Positions 8,673-16,479 of a DNA stretch of 64,000 nucleotides are shown one piece after another. Each line of letters opens with the position of its first letter. Position 1 is the stretch's first letter. A model generated the notes under the pieces. It saw only the letters and a list, made by a program, of their open reading frames with translations, ran no database searches and was not told where the DNA came from. A program made the translations under genes and the position numbers. The stretch lies in NCBI GenBank assembly GCA_947585115.1, contig CANPWW010000003.1:1-64000 (forward strand). The letters run 5' to 3'. The DNA comes from an uncultured Monoglobus sp. (GTDB lineage: Bacteria > Bacillota > Clostridia > Monoglobales > Monoglobaceae).

Positions 8673-9782
8673 ATGATAGCCAAACGAACGCCGAAAATTG
8701 AATTGTCATACATGAATATAATCTGCGCCCTGCTGGTTATATTTATTCATTGCGCTTCGGTGCTCATCGGCGGAACCACAAAAGCCGACGCGGCGTTTAA
8801 CATTGTGTTTGTGCCGTGGCGGTTCAGCACATTCGTGGTGCCCGCGTTCATATTCATGAGCGGCGTCAAGTTCTTTTTGACCGACAGGCGGATGAACTAT
8901 TTTAAGTTCTACAAGGGCCGCGTTATCCGCGTGGTCCTGCCGTACATGCTGTGGGTCGTTATATATATGATGTTCTTTGTGAACCATCACTATTTCGACT
9001 TTTCATGGGACAAGCTGATCCGCTATTGGATACACGGCGATTTGGTAGGGCATTTTTATTTCGTGATAATCATAGTGCAGTTCTACCTGCTGATGCCGAT
9101 CTGGATGTATGTGCTGCGCCGAACCGATACAGCCGCGGGCATTATTTGCTCGATACTTATTTCGGTCGTGTTCGGCTTTAATCTGAGCAACATGCTGGGC
9201 GCGGTTTTTCCGAACTATGTGTTCGAGTGGGACGATGTGATCTTCACAAAATATCTGTTCTACTGGGTCCTGGGCTGCTATGTCGGTATGAATTACGCCG
9301 CCTTCAAAAAGGCGGTCATGAGCAAAAAGCTGCTGATAACGATTTTGTTTTTGCTGTCGGCGGCTCTGGATATTTTTCTGGCGTATAAGACCTATAACGT
9401 CGTGGCCCCGTGGATGGAGGAAATACATATCGTGTACTGCACGGCGGCGATATTGTTCTTCTTTATGCTGACATCGCTGCTGGCGGGGAACCGCAAAAGG
9501 GTAACATGGCTCACGCGCGCCCTTGACGAGCAGTGCTACAACATATATCTGTCGCACTGTCTGGTCGTGCTGTGGCTCAATGATTATCTGATCACCGAGA
9601 TGGGCGTAACAAACGTCACGGAGCGTTTCGGCAAAATAACCGCCGCGGCGTATCTGGTCCCGATAATATTCTGGCTGCTTTGGCACCTGATAAAACTGCT
9701 GATAAAACAAATAATAAAACTAATCAAAAAATTATACGCTCGAATCAAAAACAAGAAAGGTTCTGATAACTATGAAATTTAA
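8673..9782 (+). CDS. Acyltransferase family 3 membrane protein
   Basis: A 369-residue multi-pass membrane protein of the acyltransferase-3 family, which O-acylates sugars, lipids or wall polymers. It starts with KIELSYMNIICALLVIFIHCA, where the intramembrane His of the family is visible. An Arg-bearing loop (YKGRVIRVVLPYMLW) and about ten hydrophobic segments follow, including the conserved NIYLSHCLVVLW late in the protein. The C-terminus is strongly basic. The last 11 bases overlap the following lipoprotein gene, which suggests coupled expression. The acceptor substrate is unknown. Confidence 0.85.
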   Translation: MIAKRTPKIELSYMNIICALLVIFIHCASVLIGGTTKADAAFNIVFVPWRFSTFVVPAFIFMSGVKFFLTDRRMNYFKFYKGRVIRVVLPYMLWVVIYMMFFVNHHYFDFSWDKLIRYWIHGDLVGHFYFVIIIVQFYLLMPIWMYVLRRTDTAAGIICSILISVVFGFNLSNMLGAVFPNYVFEWDDVIFTKYLFYWVLGCYVGMNYAAFKKAVMSKKLLITILFLLSAALDIFLAYKTYNVVAPWMEEIHIVYCTAAILFFFMLTSLLAGNRKRVTWLTRALDEQCYNIYLSHCLVVLWLNDYLITEMGVTNVTERFGKITAAAYLVPIIFWLLWHLIKLLIKQIIKLIKKLYARIKNKKGSDNYEI

Positions 9783-10332
9783 AAAAATCGTTGCTCTCGC
9801 GGCGTCGGCGGCGTTGATCTGCATGTCGCTCACGGCCTGCGGCGGCTCGGGTGACGGCGCGCAAAAGACGGCCGAGCAGTCTAAAGCGACGCAGGCTCCG
9901 GCTCAGAATAACTCGCTGCCGAACGAGCTGACCTCAAAATATTCAAACTACGCCGAGTCGTTCACAAAGGAGTTCGGAGAGTTCGTAAACGGCGATATGG
10001 ACACGGTGTTGAAGGGTGTGGGCGGCCTTAACGCCGACAACTTCGCGCAGTGGAAAGAGACCTACGACAAGTACAACGAGCGCTGCGGGCACTGGTTCAA
10101 CGAGCTGAGCGCCGCGGAAATGCTGTGCCCCGAGGACAAAGCCGAGGCGCACAAGGACCTTGAGGCGGTCGTCGCCACGATACAAAAGATCTTTGAGGGG
10201 CTCGAGCCGAGAGTTCAGGCGGCGGAAGGCGGAGACTTATCACAGCTTACCGGCATGGCCGAGCAGTATGAGCAGGCTTCCGGCATAGCCCACGAGATGT
10301 GGGACAGAGCGTCGGCCGAAGTAGTCGAATAA
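9772..10332 (+). CDS. Putative lipoprotein of unknown function
   Basis: The 186-residue product has a lipoprotein signal: basic start, hydrophobic core, and a lipobox LTAC with Cys near residue 23, followed by a Gly/Ser/Gln-rich linker. The remainder (about residues 50-186) is predicted mostly helical and acidic, with no motif I recognise. The gene overlaps the 3' end of the acyltransferase gene by 11 bases and has AAAGG upstream of its ATG. The two may act together at the membrane surface, but that rests only on the overlap. Confidence 0.75.
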   Translation: MKFKKIVALAASAALICMSLTACGGSGDGAQKTAEQSKATQAPAQNNSLPNELTSKYSNYAESFTKEFGEFVNGDMDTVLKGVGGLNADNFAQWKETYDKYNERCGHWFNELSAAEMLCPEDKAEAHKDLEAVVATIQKIFEGLEPRVQAAEGGDLSQLTGMAEQYEQASGIAHEMWDRASAEVVE

Positions 10333-10347
10333 TTTTTTCGAAACCCC

Positions 10348-10375
10348 TTGATTTTTCGGAAAAATAGGTTATAAT
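10348..10375 (+). promoter_or_regulatory. Promoter of the DUF1858 gene
   Basis: TTGATT and TATAAT are spaced by 16 bases, about 30 bases before the start at 10407. Confidence 0.6.
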
Positions 10376-10406
10376 ATTATAGAGATAAAGTAAGGAGGAA
10401 TATATT

Positions 10407-10619
10407 ATGGCAAAACAGGTAACAAAAGATACGATAATCATGGAAGCGCTACAGCTTGATCCCGGCACCGCGGAATTTTTCTTCGAGATAGGCATGCACT
10501 GCCTCGGCTGCCCCTCGTCGAGCGGCGAGAGCATCGAGCAGGCGTGCGCGGTCCACGGAGTAAACTGCGACGAGCTTGTTGACAAGATCAACAGTTATCT
10601 CAAGTCAAAAGAGGCGTAA
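10407..10619 (+). CDS. DUF1858 domain protein with CxxC pair
   Basis: A 70-residue protein of the DUF1858 / hybrid-cluster-associated redox disulfide family. The motif MHCLGCPSSSGESIEQACAVHG holds the CxxC pair (about residues 31-34) and later Cys residues, in the usual arrangement of a helical domain of this family. Such domains are found near hybrid cluster proteins or alone in anaerobes, and a thiol-redox or iron-related role is suspected but not proven. It has its own promoter and a strong AAGGAGG site. It stands alone between the lipoprotein gene and yceD. Confidence 0.85.
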   Translation: MAKQVTKDTIIMEALQLDPGTAEFFFEIGMHCLGCPSSSGESIEQACAVHGVNCDELVDKINSYLKSKEA

Positions 10620-10652
10620 TTTAAAAAATTTAGAGAAATTTTCAAAAATATG

Positions 10653-10682
10653 TTGACAAACAGACCGCGATTGATGTATAAT
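10653..10682 (+). promoter_or_regulatory. Promoter of yceD-rpmF
   Basis: TTGACA and TATAAT are spaced by 18 bases, 59 bases before the yceD start. Confidence 0.75.
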
Positions 10683-10740
10683 AATCGCTGTCTGTTTAGT
10701 TGCATGGATTCCGCGCATGCGGATTAAACGGGAGAATAAA

Positions 10741-11250
10741 ATGGACATTAACATAGCGTCGATCAAGAACTACGAGGGCAAAAGTATTCCCATTGACTGC
10801 GAGATCGATTTAAAAGGCCGCGAGGGAGATGATTTTGAGATCATCGCTCCGATAAAAGTGAAGGGCGCGATACGCAACTTCGGCGGCACGATTGAGCTTG
10901 ACACCAAGGGCACGGTGATGCTGCGCATGACATGCGACAGATGCGCCGAGGAATACGAGACCATTGCGGAGTTTGACATAATCGAGAGCTTCAAGGAGAC
11001 CGAGAGGTTTGAGAGAGGCGAGGAAAATGAGAATCCCGATATAATCGGATTCTCGGGCGACAGTATAGACCTTGACGAATATGTGTACAGCGGTCTTGTC
11101 GTCAGCCTGCCCGGCAAGCATTTGTGCCGAGAGGACTGCAAGGGTCTGTGCCCCGAGTGCGGAGCCAACCTCAACGACGGTCCGTGCAAATGCGACACGC
11201 GCCCGACCGACCCCAGGTTCGACATACTCGACAGTCTGGACATCGAGTAG
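10741..11250 (+). CDS. yceD: YceD family (DUF177) metal-binding protein
   Basis: YceD/DUF177 proteins are encoded next to rpmF in most bacteria and are implicated in 23S rRNA accumulation. The 169-residue product has the family middle motif LRMTCDRCAEEYET and a C-terminal Cys cluster (CREDCKGLCPECG, CKC) that probably binds zinc. The ATG at 10741 is chosen because GGGAGAATAAA precedes it; the in-frame codon at 10717 has no site. rpmF follows after 90 bases and is probably in the same transcript. The short gap carries a partial sequence similar to the palindromic repeat inside the transposase gene (about 11259..11276). Confidence 0.9.
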   Translation: MDINIASIKNYEGKSIPIDCEIDLKGREGDDFEIIAPIKVKGAIRNFGGTIELDTKGTVMLRMTCDRCAEEYETIAEFDIIESFKETERFERGEENENPDIIGFSGDSIDLDEYVYSGLVVSLPGKHLCREDCKGLCPECGANLNDGPCKCDTRPTDPRFDILDSLDIE

Positions 11251-11340
11251 GTAACGCGCCCTCGGCGTCCCGAAAAAACAAATACGTATAAAATAAAGCC
11301 TTAGGCTGTTCCATATAATTTGAAAAGAGGTGTAAAGTAA

Positions 11341-11520
11341 ATGGCAGTTCCGAAGAGAAAGACATCAAAAGCGAGAAGAGATAAGAGAAGAGCAAACTGG
11401 AAGCTGGCGGTTCCCGGTCTGGTGGCATGCCCCCAGTGCGGAGAGCTGAAGCTCCCTCACAGAGCCTGCAAAGCCTGCGGTTCATACAAGGGCAGAGAGG
11501 TTATCGCTGTGGAGGACTAA
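11341..11520 (+). CDS. rpmF: 50S ribosomal protein L32
   Basis: A 59-residue ribosomal protein of the large subunit. The sequence begins [20 protein letters not shown] and ends with the zinc-type Cys pairs [18 protein letters not shown], typical of the Cys-containing form of L32. AGAGGTGTAAAGTAA precedes the ATG. Its place after yceD is the standard order. In many relatives plsX follows; here an intrinsic terminator and a transposase gene follow instead. Confidence 0.97.
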   Translation: MAVPKRKTSKARRDKRRANWKLAVPGLVACPQCGELKLPHRACKACGSYKGREVIAVED

Positions 11521-11534
11521 CACTCGTGAAACGG

Positions 11535-11560
11535 CGCCGCGAACTCCGCGGCGTTTTTTG
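11535..11560 (+). terminator. Intrinsic terminator after rpmF
   Basis: CGCCGCG / CGCGGCG hairpin followed by TTTTTTG. Confidence 0.85.
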
Positions 11561-11569
11561 TTTTACGCC

Positions 11570-11598
11570 TTGAAATTGTGTTGATTATGTGATAGAAT
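11570..11598 (+). promoter_or_regulatory. Promoter of the transposase-der unit
   Basis: TTGAAA and TAGAAT are separated by 17 bases, about 55 bases before the transposase ATG. It probably also serves der, whose start overlaps the transposase stop. Confidence 0.6.
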
Positions 11599-11652
11599 TA
11601 AAATCAGTAGGGCGGTTTTGGCTTTATATAAATATGAATTTTGGCGGATAAT

Positions 11653-12174
11653 ATGGAATACAAATCAAGAAAACGAAACAGACTTGAATATTATAGTTAT
11701 TCTCAAAGCGGCGCGTATTTTATAACTATATGCACAAAAGACAAAAAGTGTATTTTAGGTAAGGTGGTTGTAGGGGTAGGGGACGGCGCCCTCGACGTCC
11801 CTAAAATGAATCCGTCTCCGCTCGGTAAAATTGTTGACGATGAAATAAAAAAGTCCGGAGAGATTTATGAAAGCGTGAAAATAGATAAATACATAGTTAT
11901 GCCGAATCATGTTCATATGATTTTGATTGTTGAAAATGATAATGAAAGTGGGACGTCGAGGGCGCCGTCCCCTACGAACGAGATAGTGCCGTCATTTGTG
12001 TCAATGCTTAAAAGGTTTACGAATAAAAAGACGGGAATATCATTATGGCAGCGTTCTTATCATGATCATGTGGTACGCGATGAGAAAGATTATGAGAGGA
12101 TATGGAATTATATAGATACTAATTTGTTTAAATGGGAACAGGATCGTTATTATATCAAGGAGGGAAGCTTATGA
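11653..12174 (+). CDS. REP-associated tyrosine transposase (RAYT, Y1/IS200-like)
   Basis: A 173-residue HUH single-strand transposase of the REP-associated family. The HUH motif is in VMPNHVHMI (His 86 and 88), and the likely catalytic Tyr is in LWQRSYHDHVVRDEKDY (Tyr 136). RAYTs recognise and nick short REP hairpins; there is no IS end visible here. The codon at 11653 (ATG) is used; a TTG at 11641 is also in frame and neither has a strong ribosome site. Two perfect inverted copies of a 26-base repeat lie inside the frame (11776..11801 and 11950..11975), adding the segments VGDGALDVP and GTSRAPSPT. The stop overlaps the der start as ATGA. Confidence 0.9.
   Translation: MEYKSRKRNRLEYYSYSQSGAYFITICTKDKKCILGKVVVGVGDGALDVPKMNPSPLGKIVDDEIKKSGEIYESVKIDKYIVMPNHVHMILIVENDNESGTSRAPSPTNEIVPSFVSMLKRFTNKKTGISLWQRSYHDHVVRDEKDYERIWNYIDTNLFKWEQDRYYIKEGSL
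11776..11801 (+). repeat. 26-base palindromic-type repeat inside transposase gene, left copy
   Basis: The sequence starts GTAGGGGACGGCGCCC and ends CTCGACGTCCC. Its exact reverse complement is at 11950..11975. Confidence 0.95.
11950..11975 (-). repeat. 26-base palindromic-type repeat inside transposase gene, right copy
   Basis: Reverse complement of 11776..11801 at 26 of 26 bases. The pair can form a long stem across 148 intervening bases of the mRNA. Confidence 0.95.
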
Positions 12175-13493
12175 AACCGACAGTCGCCGTTGTGGGGCGG
12201 CCCAATGTTGGCAAATCCACATTTTTCAACAAGGTCGCCGGAAAACGGATATCAATAATAGAGGACACTCCGGGCGTGACGCGTGACAGGATCTACGTTG
12301 ACGCCGAATGGTGCGGCCGCGAATTTACAATGATCGACACCGGCGGAATCGAGCCGGGTACCGATGATGTTATATTAAGTCAGATGCGCGCACAGGCGGA
12401 GCTCGCCATTGACATGGCGGACGTTATAGTGCTTATCGTCAATGTGCGCGACGGCGTGACGGCCGCCGACAGCGATGTTGCCGCCATGCTGCAAAAGAGC
12501 GGCAAACCCGTGGTTCTGGCCGCAAACAAGGTGGATAGCCCCGGCGAGCCGCCCATGGAGATATACGAGTTTTATAATCTCGGCTTGGGTGATCCGTGGC
12601 CCATATCCTCGGTCCACGGTTTGGGGCTCGGCGATCTGCTCGATGAGATAGTGAAGTATTTCCCCGAGGACGCGGAGCCGGAGGACGAGAGCGACATTAT
12701 TCACGTGGCGATCGTCGGCAAGCCCAACGCGGGCAAATCGTCGCTCGTGAATAAGATATTGGGCGAAGAGCGCGTGATAGTCAGCGACATAGCCGGAACC
12801 ACCCGCGACGCCATCGACACGCTGTATGAGCGAAACGGCAAAAAGTATATGCTGATCGACACCGCGGGCATGCGCAAGCGCGGCAAGATCAATGAGAATG
12901 TCGAACGCTACAGCGTGACGCGCGCCCTGAACGCGGTCGACCGCGCCGACGTGTGCCTGATAATGGTGGACGCCGCCGAGGGCATAACCGAGCAGGACAC
13001 CAAGATCGCCGGCTATGTCCACGAGGCCGGCAAGGCGTCGGTTATCGTGGTGAACAAATGGGACCTGATCGAAAAAGAGACCAACACCATGCGCAACTTT
13101 AAGAACAAAGTCAAAGAGGGCTTTAACTTCATGATGTACGCGCCGTCGGTGTTTATCTCCGCAAAGACCGGCCTCCGCGTGAACGATTTGTTTGAGGTCA
13201 TGGAAGCGGCGGTGGAGCAGAATTCAAAGCGCATCTCGACAGGCGTTCTAAACGACGTGCTGAATGAGGCTGTGGCGGCGGTGCAGCCGCCCAGCGACAA
13301 GGGCCGCAGGCTCAAGATATACTACGCCACTCAGGCGGGAACAAAGCCGCCCACGTTTGTGCTGTTTGTAAACAGCGGAAAGCTGGCGCACTACTCATAC
13401 GTCAGATATATCGAGAATCAGTTCAGAGCGCGCTTCGGCTTTGAGGGCACGCCGATAAAGTTTATAATTCGAGAAAAAGGGGAGAAGAAGTAA
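12171..13493 (+). CDS. der: Ribosome biogenesis GTPase Der (EngA)
   Basis: Der is an essential double-GTPase that assists 50S maturation. The 440-residue product shows two G domains (Walker A GRPNVGKSTF at residues 8-17 and GKPNAGKSSL near residue 183; G3 DTGG and DTAG; G4 NKVD and NKWD) and a C-terminal KH-like domain. The ATG at 12171 is set by the strong AAGGAGGG upstream, which lies within the end of the transposase gene. ATG and the transposase TGA overlap as ATGA. plsY begins directly after the stop, so der-plsY-gpsA form one operon. Confidence 0.97.
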   Translation: MKPTVAVVGRPNVGKSTFFNKVAGKRISIIEDTPGVTRDRIYVDAEWCGREFTMIDTGGIEPGTDDVILSQMRAQAELAIDMADVIVLIVNVRDGVTAADSDVAAMLQKSGKPVVLAANKVDSPGEPPMEIYEFYNLGLGDPWPISSVHGLGLGDLLDEIVKYFPEDAEPEDESDIIHVAIVGKPNAGKSSLVNKILGEERVIVSDIAGTTRDAIDTLYERNGKKYMLIDTAGMRKRGKINENVERYSVTRALNAVDRADVCLIMVDAAEGITEQDTKIAGYVHEAGKASVIVVNKWDLIEKETNTMRNFKNKVKEGFNFMMYAPSVFISAKTGLRVNDLFEVMEAAVEQNSKRISTGVLNDVLNEAVAAVQPPSDKGRRLKIYYATQAGTKPPTFVLFVNSGKLAHYSYVRYIENQFRARFGFEGTPIKFIIREKGEKK

Positions 13494-14132
13494 ATGGCGG
13501 TTTTGACAGCGGTTATAGCCGGAGTTTTGTCGTATCTCATAGGCTCGATAAATTTTTCGATCATACTTTCAAGGCTGATCTCCGGCGAGGACATAAGAAA
13601 AAGCGGCTCGGGCAACGCAGGAGCCACAAATATGCTGCGCACTCTCGGCAAAGCGCCGGCGGCCGCCACCCTGATACTTGACGTTTTAAAGGGAGTGGCG
13701 TGCGTGGTCCTGGCAAAGGTTTTTGTGAGCCGCGCGGGCGGCGCCGAGCTTGAAAATATCTGCCTGCCGTATATCGCGGGCCTGTGCGCCGTGCTGGGTC
13801 ACAATTTCCCGATCTATTTCGGCTTTAAGGGCGGCAAGGGCGTCGCCACATCGCTGGGCGTTGTGATGACCCTCGACTGGAAGATCGGACTTATTGTCAT
13901 GATCGTGTCGCTTGTGATCATGGCGGCGACGAGGTATGTGTCCCTCGGCTCTGTCTTAGGCAGCGTGATGTTTGTGATGGTCGAGATAATAAAGGATTTT
14001 GTGACAGGCGACATAAAGCCGGTCGGTATGATCTGCATAATAATCATGGGTGCGCTGATAGTGGTGCGCCACCGCGCCAACATAAAGCGCCTGCTAAACG
14101 GCACCGAAAACAAACTGGGAAGCAAGAGATAA
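13494..14132 (+). CDS. plsY: Glycerol-3-phosphate acyltransferase PlsY
   Basis: PlsY is the membrane enzyme that transfers acyl groups from acyl-phosphate to glycerol-3-phosphate, the first step of phospholipid synthesis. The 212-residue product has five hydrophobic segments and the family motifs SYLIGSINFSIILSRL at the start, SGNAGATNMLRTLGK, GHNFPIYFGFKGGKGVATSLG and a basic C-terminus. The ATG follows the der stop without gap, and gpsA follows 28 bases later. This order is common in Clostridia and puts two consecutive lipid precursor enzymes together. Confidence 0.96.
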   Translation: MAVLTAVIAGVLSYLIGSINFSIILSRLISGEDIRKSGSGNAGATNMLRTLGKAPAAATLILDVLKGVACVVLAKVFVSRAGGAELENICLPYIAGLCAVLGHNFPIYFGFKGGKGVATSLGVVMTLDWKIGLIVMIVSLVIMAATRYVSLGSVLGSVMFVMVEIIKDFVTGDIKPVGMICIIIMGALIVVRHRANIKRLLNGTENKLGSKR

Positions 14133-14160
14133 ATTTTATACCGAGTAGGAGTGAAATAAT

Positions 14161-15177
14161 ATGTCAAAAATAAGCGTTATAGGAAGCGGCGGCTGGGGAA
14201 GCGCGGTCGCCATAATGCTCGCCGAGAACGGGCATGACGTAACTGTCTGGTCGTATCTCAAACAGGAGTGCGGCGATCTTAAAAAATACCGCGAGAACAA
14301 GCCGTTTCTTCCGGGTGTCAGGTTCCCGGACAGCGTCGGCTTCACCAACGACATAAGCTGCGCGAAGGGCGCCGACATAGTCGTTATGGCGACCCCGTCC
14401 CACGGTGTTCGCTCCACCGCGAAAGCCATGGCACCGTATATAAGCGACGGCCAGCTTGTAGTCAATATCGCGAAAGGCATAGAGGAGGGAACCTACTGCA
14501 CCTTGTCACAGGTCATAAAGCAGGAGATACCCAACTGCGTGATCGCGGTCATGTCGGGCCCGAGCCATGCCGAGGAGGTCTCGCGCGGAATACCGACGAC
14601 CAACGTCGTGGCTTGCGCGGACGAAAAGATCGCCCGCTATGTGCAGGACGAGTTCATGAACCCTAATTTCAGAATATACACCAATCCCGACGTTTTGGGC
14701 GTGGAACTGGGCGGCTCTCTCAAAAACGTTATCGCGCTGTGCGCGGGAATTACCGACGGAATGGGTCTTGGCGACAACACCAAGGCCGCTCTGATGACGC
14801 GCGGACTTGTGGAGATGTCGCGTCTGGGCGCGGCGATGGGCGCCAAGGAAGAAACCTTTAACGGCCTTTCGGGTCTGGGCGACCTGATCGTCACCTGCAC
14901 CAGCATGCACTCCCGCAACCGCAGGGCGGGAATACTTATCGGTCAAGGCAAGACAGCCGAACAGGCGAAGGACGAGGTCAAGATGGTGGTGGAGGGCGTG
15001 CGAACTTGCCGCGCCGCCAAAGAGCTTTCGGAAAAATACGGGATCGAGATGCCTATCGTGAACGAGGCGTACAAAGTGCTGTTTGAAAACCTGCCCGCGG
15101 CAGAGGCGCTCAAAAATCTGATGGGCAGGGAAAAGAAACATGAGAGTGAAAAGGCCTTCTTGTACCCCGGTGAATAA
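14161..15177 (+). CDS. gpsA: Glycerol-3-phosphate dehydrogenase [NAD(P)+]
   Basis: GpsA reduces dihydroxyacetone phosphate to sn-glycerol-3-phosphate, the substrate of PlsY encoded just upstream. The 338-residue product has the N-terminal dinucleotide motif GSGGWGSAVAIML (residues 8-20), the catalytic-lysine region VELGGSLKNVIALCAGITDGMGLGDNTKAALMTRG near residue 180-215, and the C-terminal substrate region. An AGGAG site precedes the ATG. No spoIVA is found downstream, unlike in Bacillus. Confidence 0.97.
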   Translation: MSKISVIGSGGWGSAVAIMLAENGHDVTVWSYLKQECGDLKKYRENKPFLPGVRFPDSVGFTNDISCAKGADIVVMATPSHGVRSTAKAMAPYISDGQLVVNIAKGIEEGTYCTLSQVIKQEIPNCVIAVMSGPSHAEEVSRGIPTTNVVACADEKIARYVQDEFMNPNFRIYTNPDVLGVELGGSLKNVIALCAGITDGMGLGDNTKAALMTRGLVEMSRLGAAMGAKEETFNGLSGLGDLIVTCTSMHSRNRRAGILIGQGKTAEQAKDEVKMVVEGVRTCRAAKELSEKYGIEMPIVNEAYKVLFENLPAAEALKNLMGREKKHESEKAFLYPGE

Positions 15178-15227
15178 ATTGTGATATTACTGTAACTTTT
15201 TTGTAAGGAAGAACAACTACAGTTTTA

Positions 15228-15256
15228 TTGCTATTATATCGGAAATGTGATATAAT
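15228..15256 (+). promoter_or_regulatory. Promoter of the aquaporin gene
   Basis: TTGCTA and TATAAT are spaced by 17 bases, 45 bases before the ATG. Confidence 0.55.
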
Positions 15257-15300
15257 ATTATAAAATTTATAATTAAAATTTTTATAAGGGGTTGAAATCT

Positions 15301-16023
15301 ATGAAAAAGTACATTGCAGAATTTATCGGCACCGCGGTATTGGTTATCTTCGGCTGCGGAAGCGCGGTCGCGGCTAACACCTTGGTCGGCGAGCTTAAAT
15401 TAGGCCAGTTTGCGCTTTCGGGAAGCGCGCTGGCTCTGACCACGCTGCTCATTGCGTTCGCGTTCGGTTTGGTTATCGTCGCTATGGCGTATTCGATCGG
15501 CAACATATCGGGCTGCCACATCAATCCGGCGGTCTCGACCGGTATGCTGGTATCGGGCAAAATGACTGTCAACGATTATATCGGATATCTCGTGGCCCAG
15601 TTTTTGGGCGGCATCGTGGGAGCTTTGATCCTCATGGCGATGCTGGGCACCGCGGCGAACGGTCTCGGCCAGAACGGATACGGCGAGGCCAGCGCGATAG
15701 GCGCCAATATGGGACAGGCCTTTTTGGTTGAGGTAGTGCTGACGTTTGTGTTTGTTATCGCGATAATCGGCGTCACAAGCAAGACCGAGAATACCGCCGT
15801 GACAGGTTTGGTTATAGGCCTCACGCTGACTCTGGTCCACATACTCGGAATTCCTTTCACCGGAACATCGGTGAACCCGGCCCGAAGCTTCGGCCCCGCT
15901 TTGGTTATGCTGTTCGCGGGCGATTCGCAGCCGATGGCCCAGGTATGGCTGTTTATCGTCGCCCCGATCATAGGCGCGATCCTTGCCGCTGTTGTTTATA
16001 AGGCGCTTGCCTCCGAGAAATAA
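15301..16023 (+). CDS. aqpZ: Aquaporin Z-like water channel (MIP family)
   Basis: A 240-residue membrane channel with the six-helix, two half-helix layout of the MIP family. Both NPA motifs are present: GCHINPAVS near residue 65 and GTSVNPARS near residue 190. The His in TLVHILGIPF, the Thr in FTGTS and the Arg after the second NPA match the narrow water-type selectivity filter of AqpZ rather than the wider glycerol type; this is inference from motif residues. The ATG at 15301 is preferred since AAGGGG precedes it; a TTG nine bases earlier is in frame. A single gene with its own promoter and terminator. Confidence 0.92.
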   Translation: MKKYIAEFIGTAVLVIFGCGSAVAANTLVGELKLGQFALSGSALALTTLLIAFAFGLVIVAMAYSIGNISGCHINPAVSTGMLVSGKMTVNDYIGYLVAQFLGGIVGALILMAMLGTAANGLGQNGYGEASAIGANMGQAFLVEVVLTFVFVIAIIGVTSKTENTAVTGLVIGLTLTLVHILGIPFTGTSVNPARSFGPALVMLFAGDSQPMAQVWLFIVAPIIGAILAAVVYKALASEK

Positions 16024-16033
16024 TTTGTTTTTC

Positions 16034-16057
16034 AAAAAAGCCCTTCGGGGCTTTTTT
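16034..16057 (+). terminator. Intrinsic terminator after aquaporin gene
   Basis: AAAAAGCCC TTCG GGGCTTTTTT: a stable UUCG tetraloop hairpin with a T run. Confidence 0.92.
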
Positions 16058-16070
16058 GCTTTATAAGCTA

Positions 16071-16099
16071 TTGTAATCCGCCGTGTTATGTGTTATAAT
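16071..16099 (+). promoter_or_regulatory. Promoter upstream of stalk-domain remnant and que operon
   Basis: TTGTAA and TATAAT are spaced by 17 bases. With no terminator before queD, this promoter probably drives the queuosine-precursor operon through the remnant. Confidence 0.65.
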
Positions 16100-16135
16100 T
16101 AAAAAAGTCGGTATATAATCGGCATTATCTTAGAT

Positions 16136-16447
16136 TTGGAAAGCGGGCCCGGAATAAGGCTGCTAACCGACGAAAACGGCAGCATATATGTTCCGCTGAG
16201 AGTCACAGCCGAACGCCTCGGCGAGAACGTGGTCTGGGATGAGAACGCGGGATGCGCGTTTATCGAGCGTAACGGAGAAATCATAAAGACAGATGGAACG
16301 CTGTTTAGGGCGAACCCCTTTTCCGAGGAGCTGTGGTACGTCAAGGCGCGTGATTTCGAAAAGCTCGGCTATAACGCGGCCTATTCCGAAACGCTTTACA
16401 GCGCTGATTCCGACCGCAAAGACTACAAACTCACCATTTCAAAATGA
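16136..16447 (+). pseudogene. Remnant of a copper-amine-oxidase-N (stalk) domain protein
   Basis: The open frame (up to 103 residues from a TTG) carries a recognisable stalk domain of the copper amine oxidase N-terminal type, with IYVPLRVTAERLGENVVWDENAG. A second half-unit follows around WYVKARDFEKLGYN. Such domains are normally part of secreted proteins, yet there is no signal peptide, no ATG or GTG at a sensible place and no ribosome binding site before the TTG. The frame stays open upstream only to 16103. I read it as the 3' remnant of a longer gene, although expression from the TTG cannot be excluded since a promoter lies just upstream. Confidence 0.5.
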
Positions 16448-16479
16448 TTGACAAATTTTAATAATACAGGAGAAATATT

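Noticed and set aside
16448-16479. PreQ1 riboswitch before queD
   Set aside because: The leader is too short and lacks the hairpin and C/A-rich tail of known preQ1 classes.
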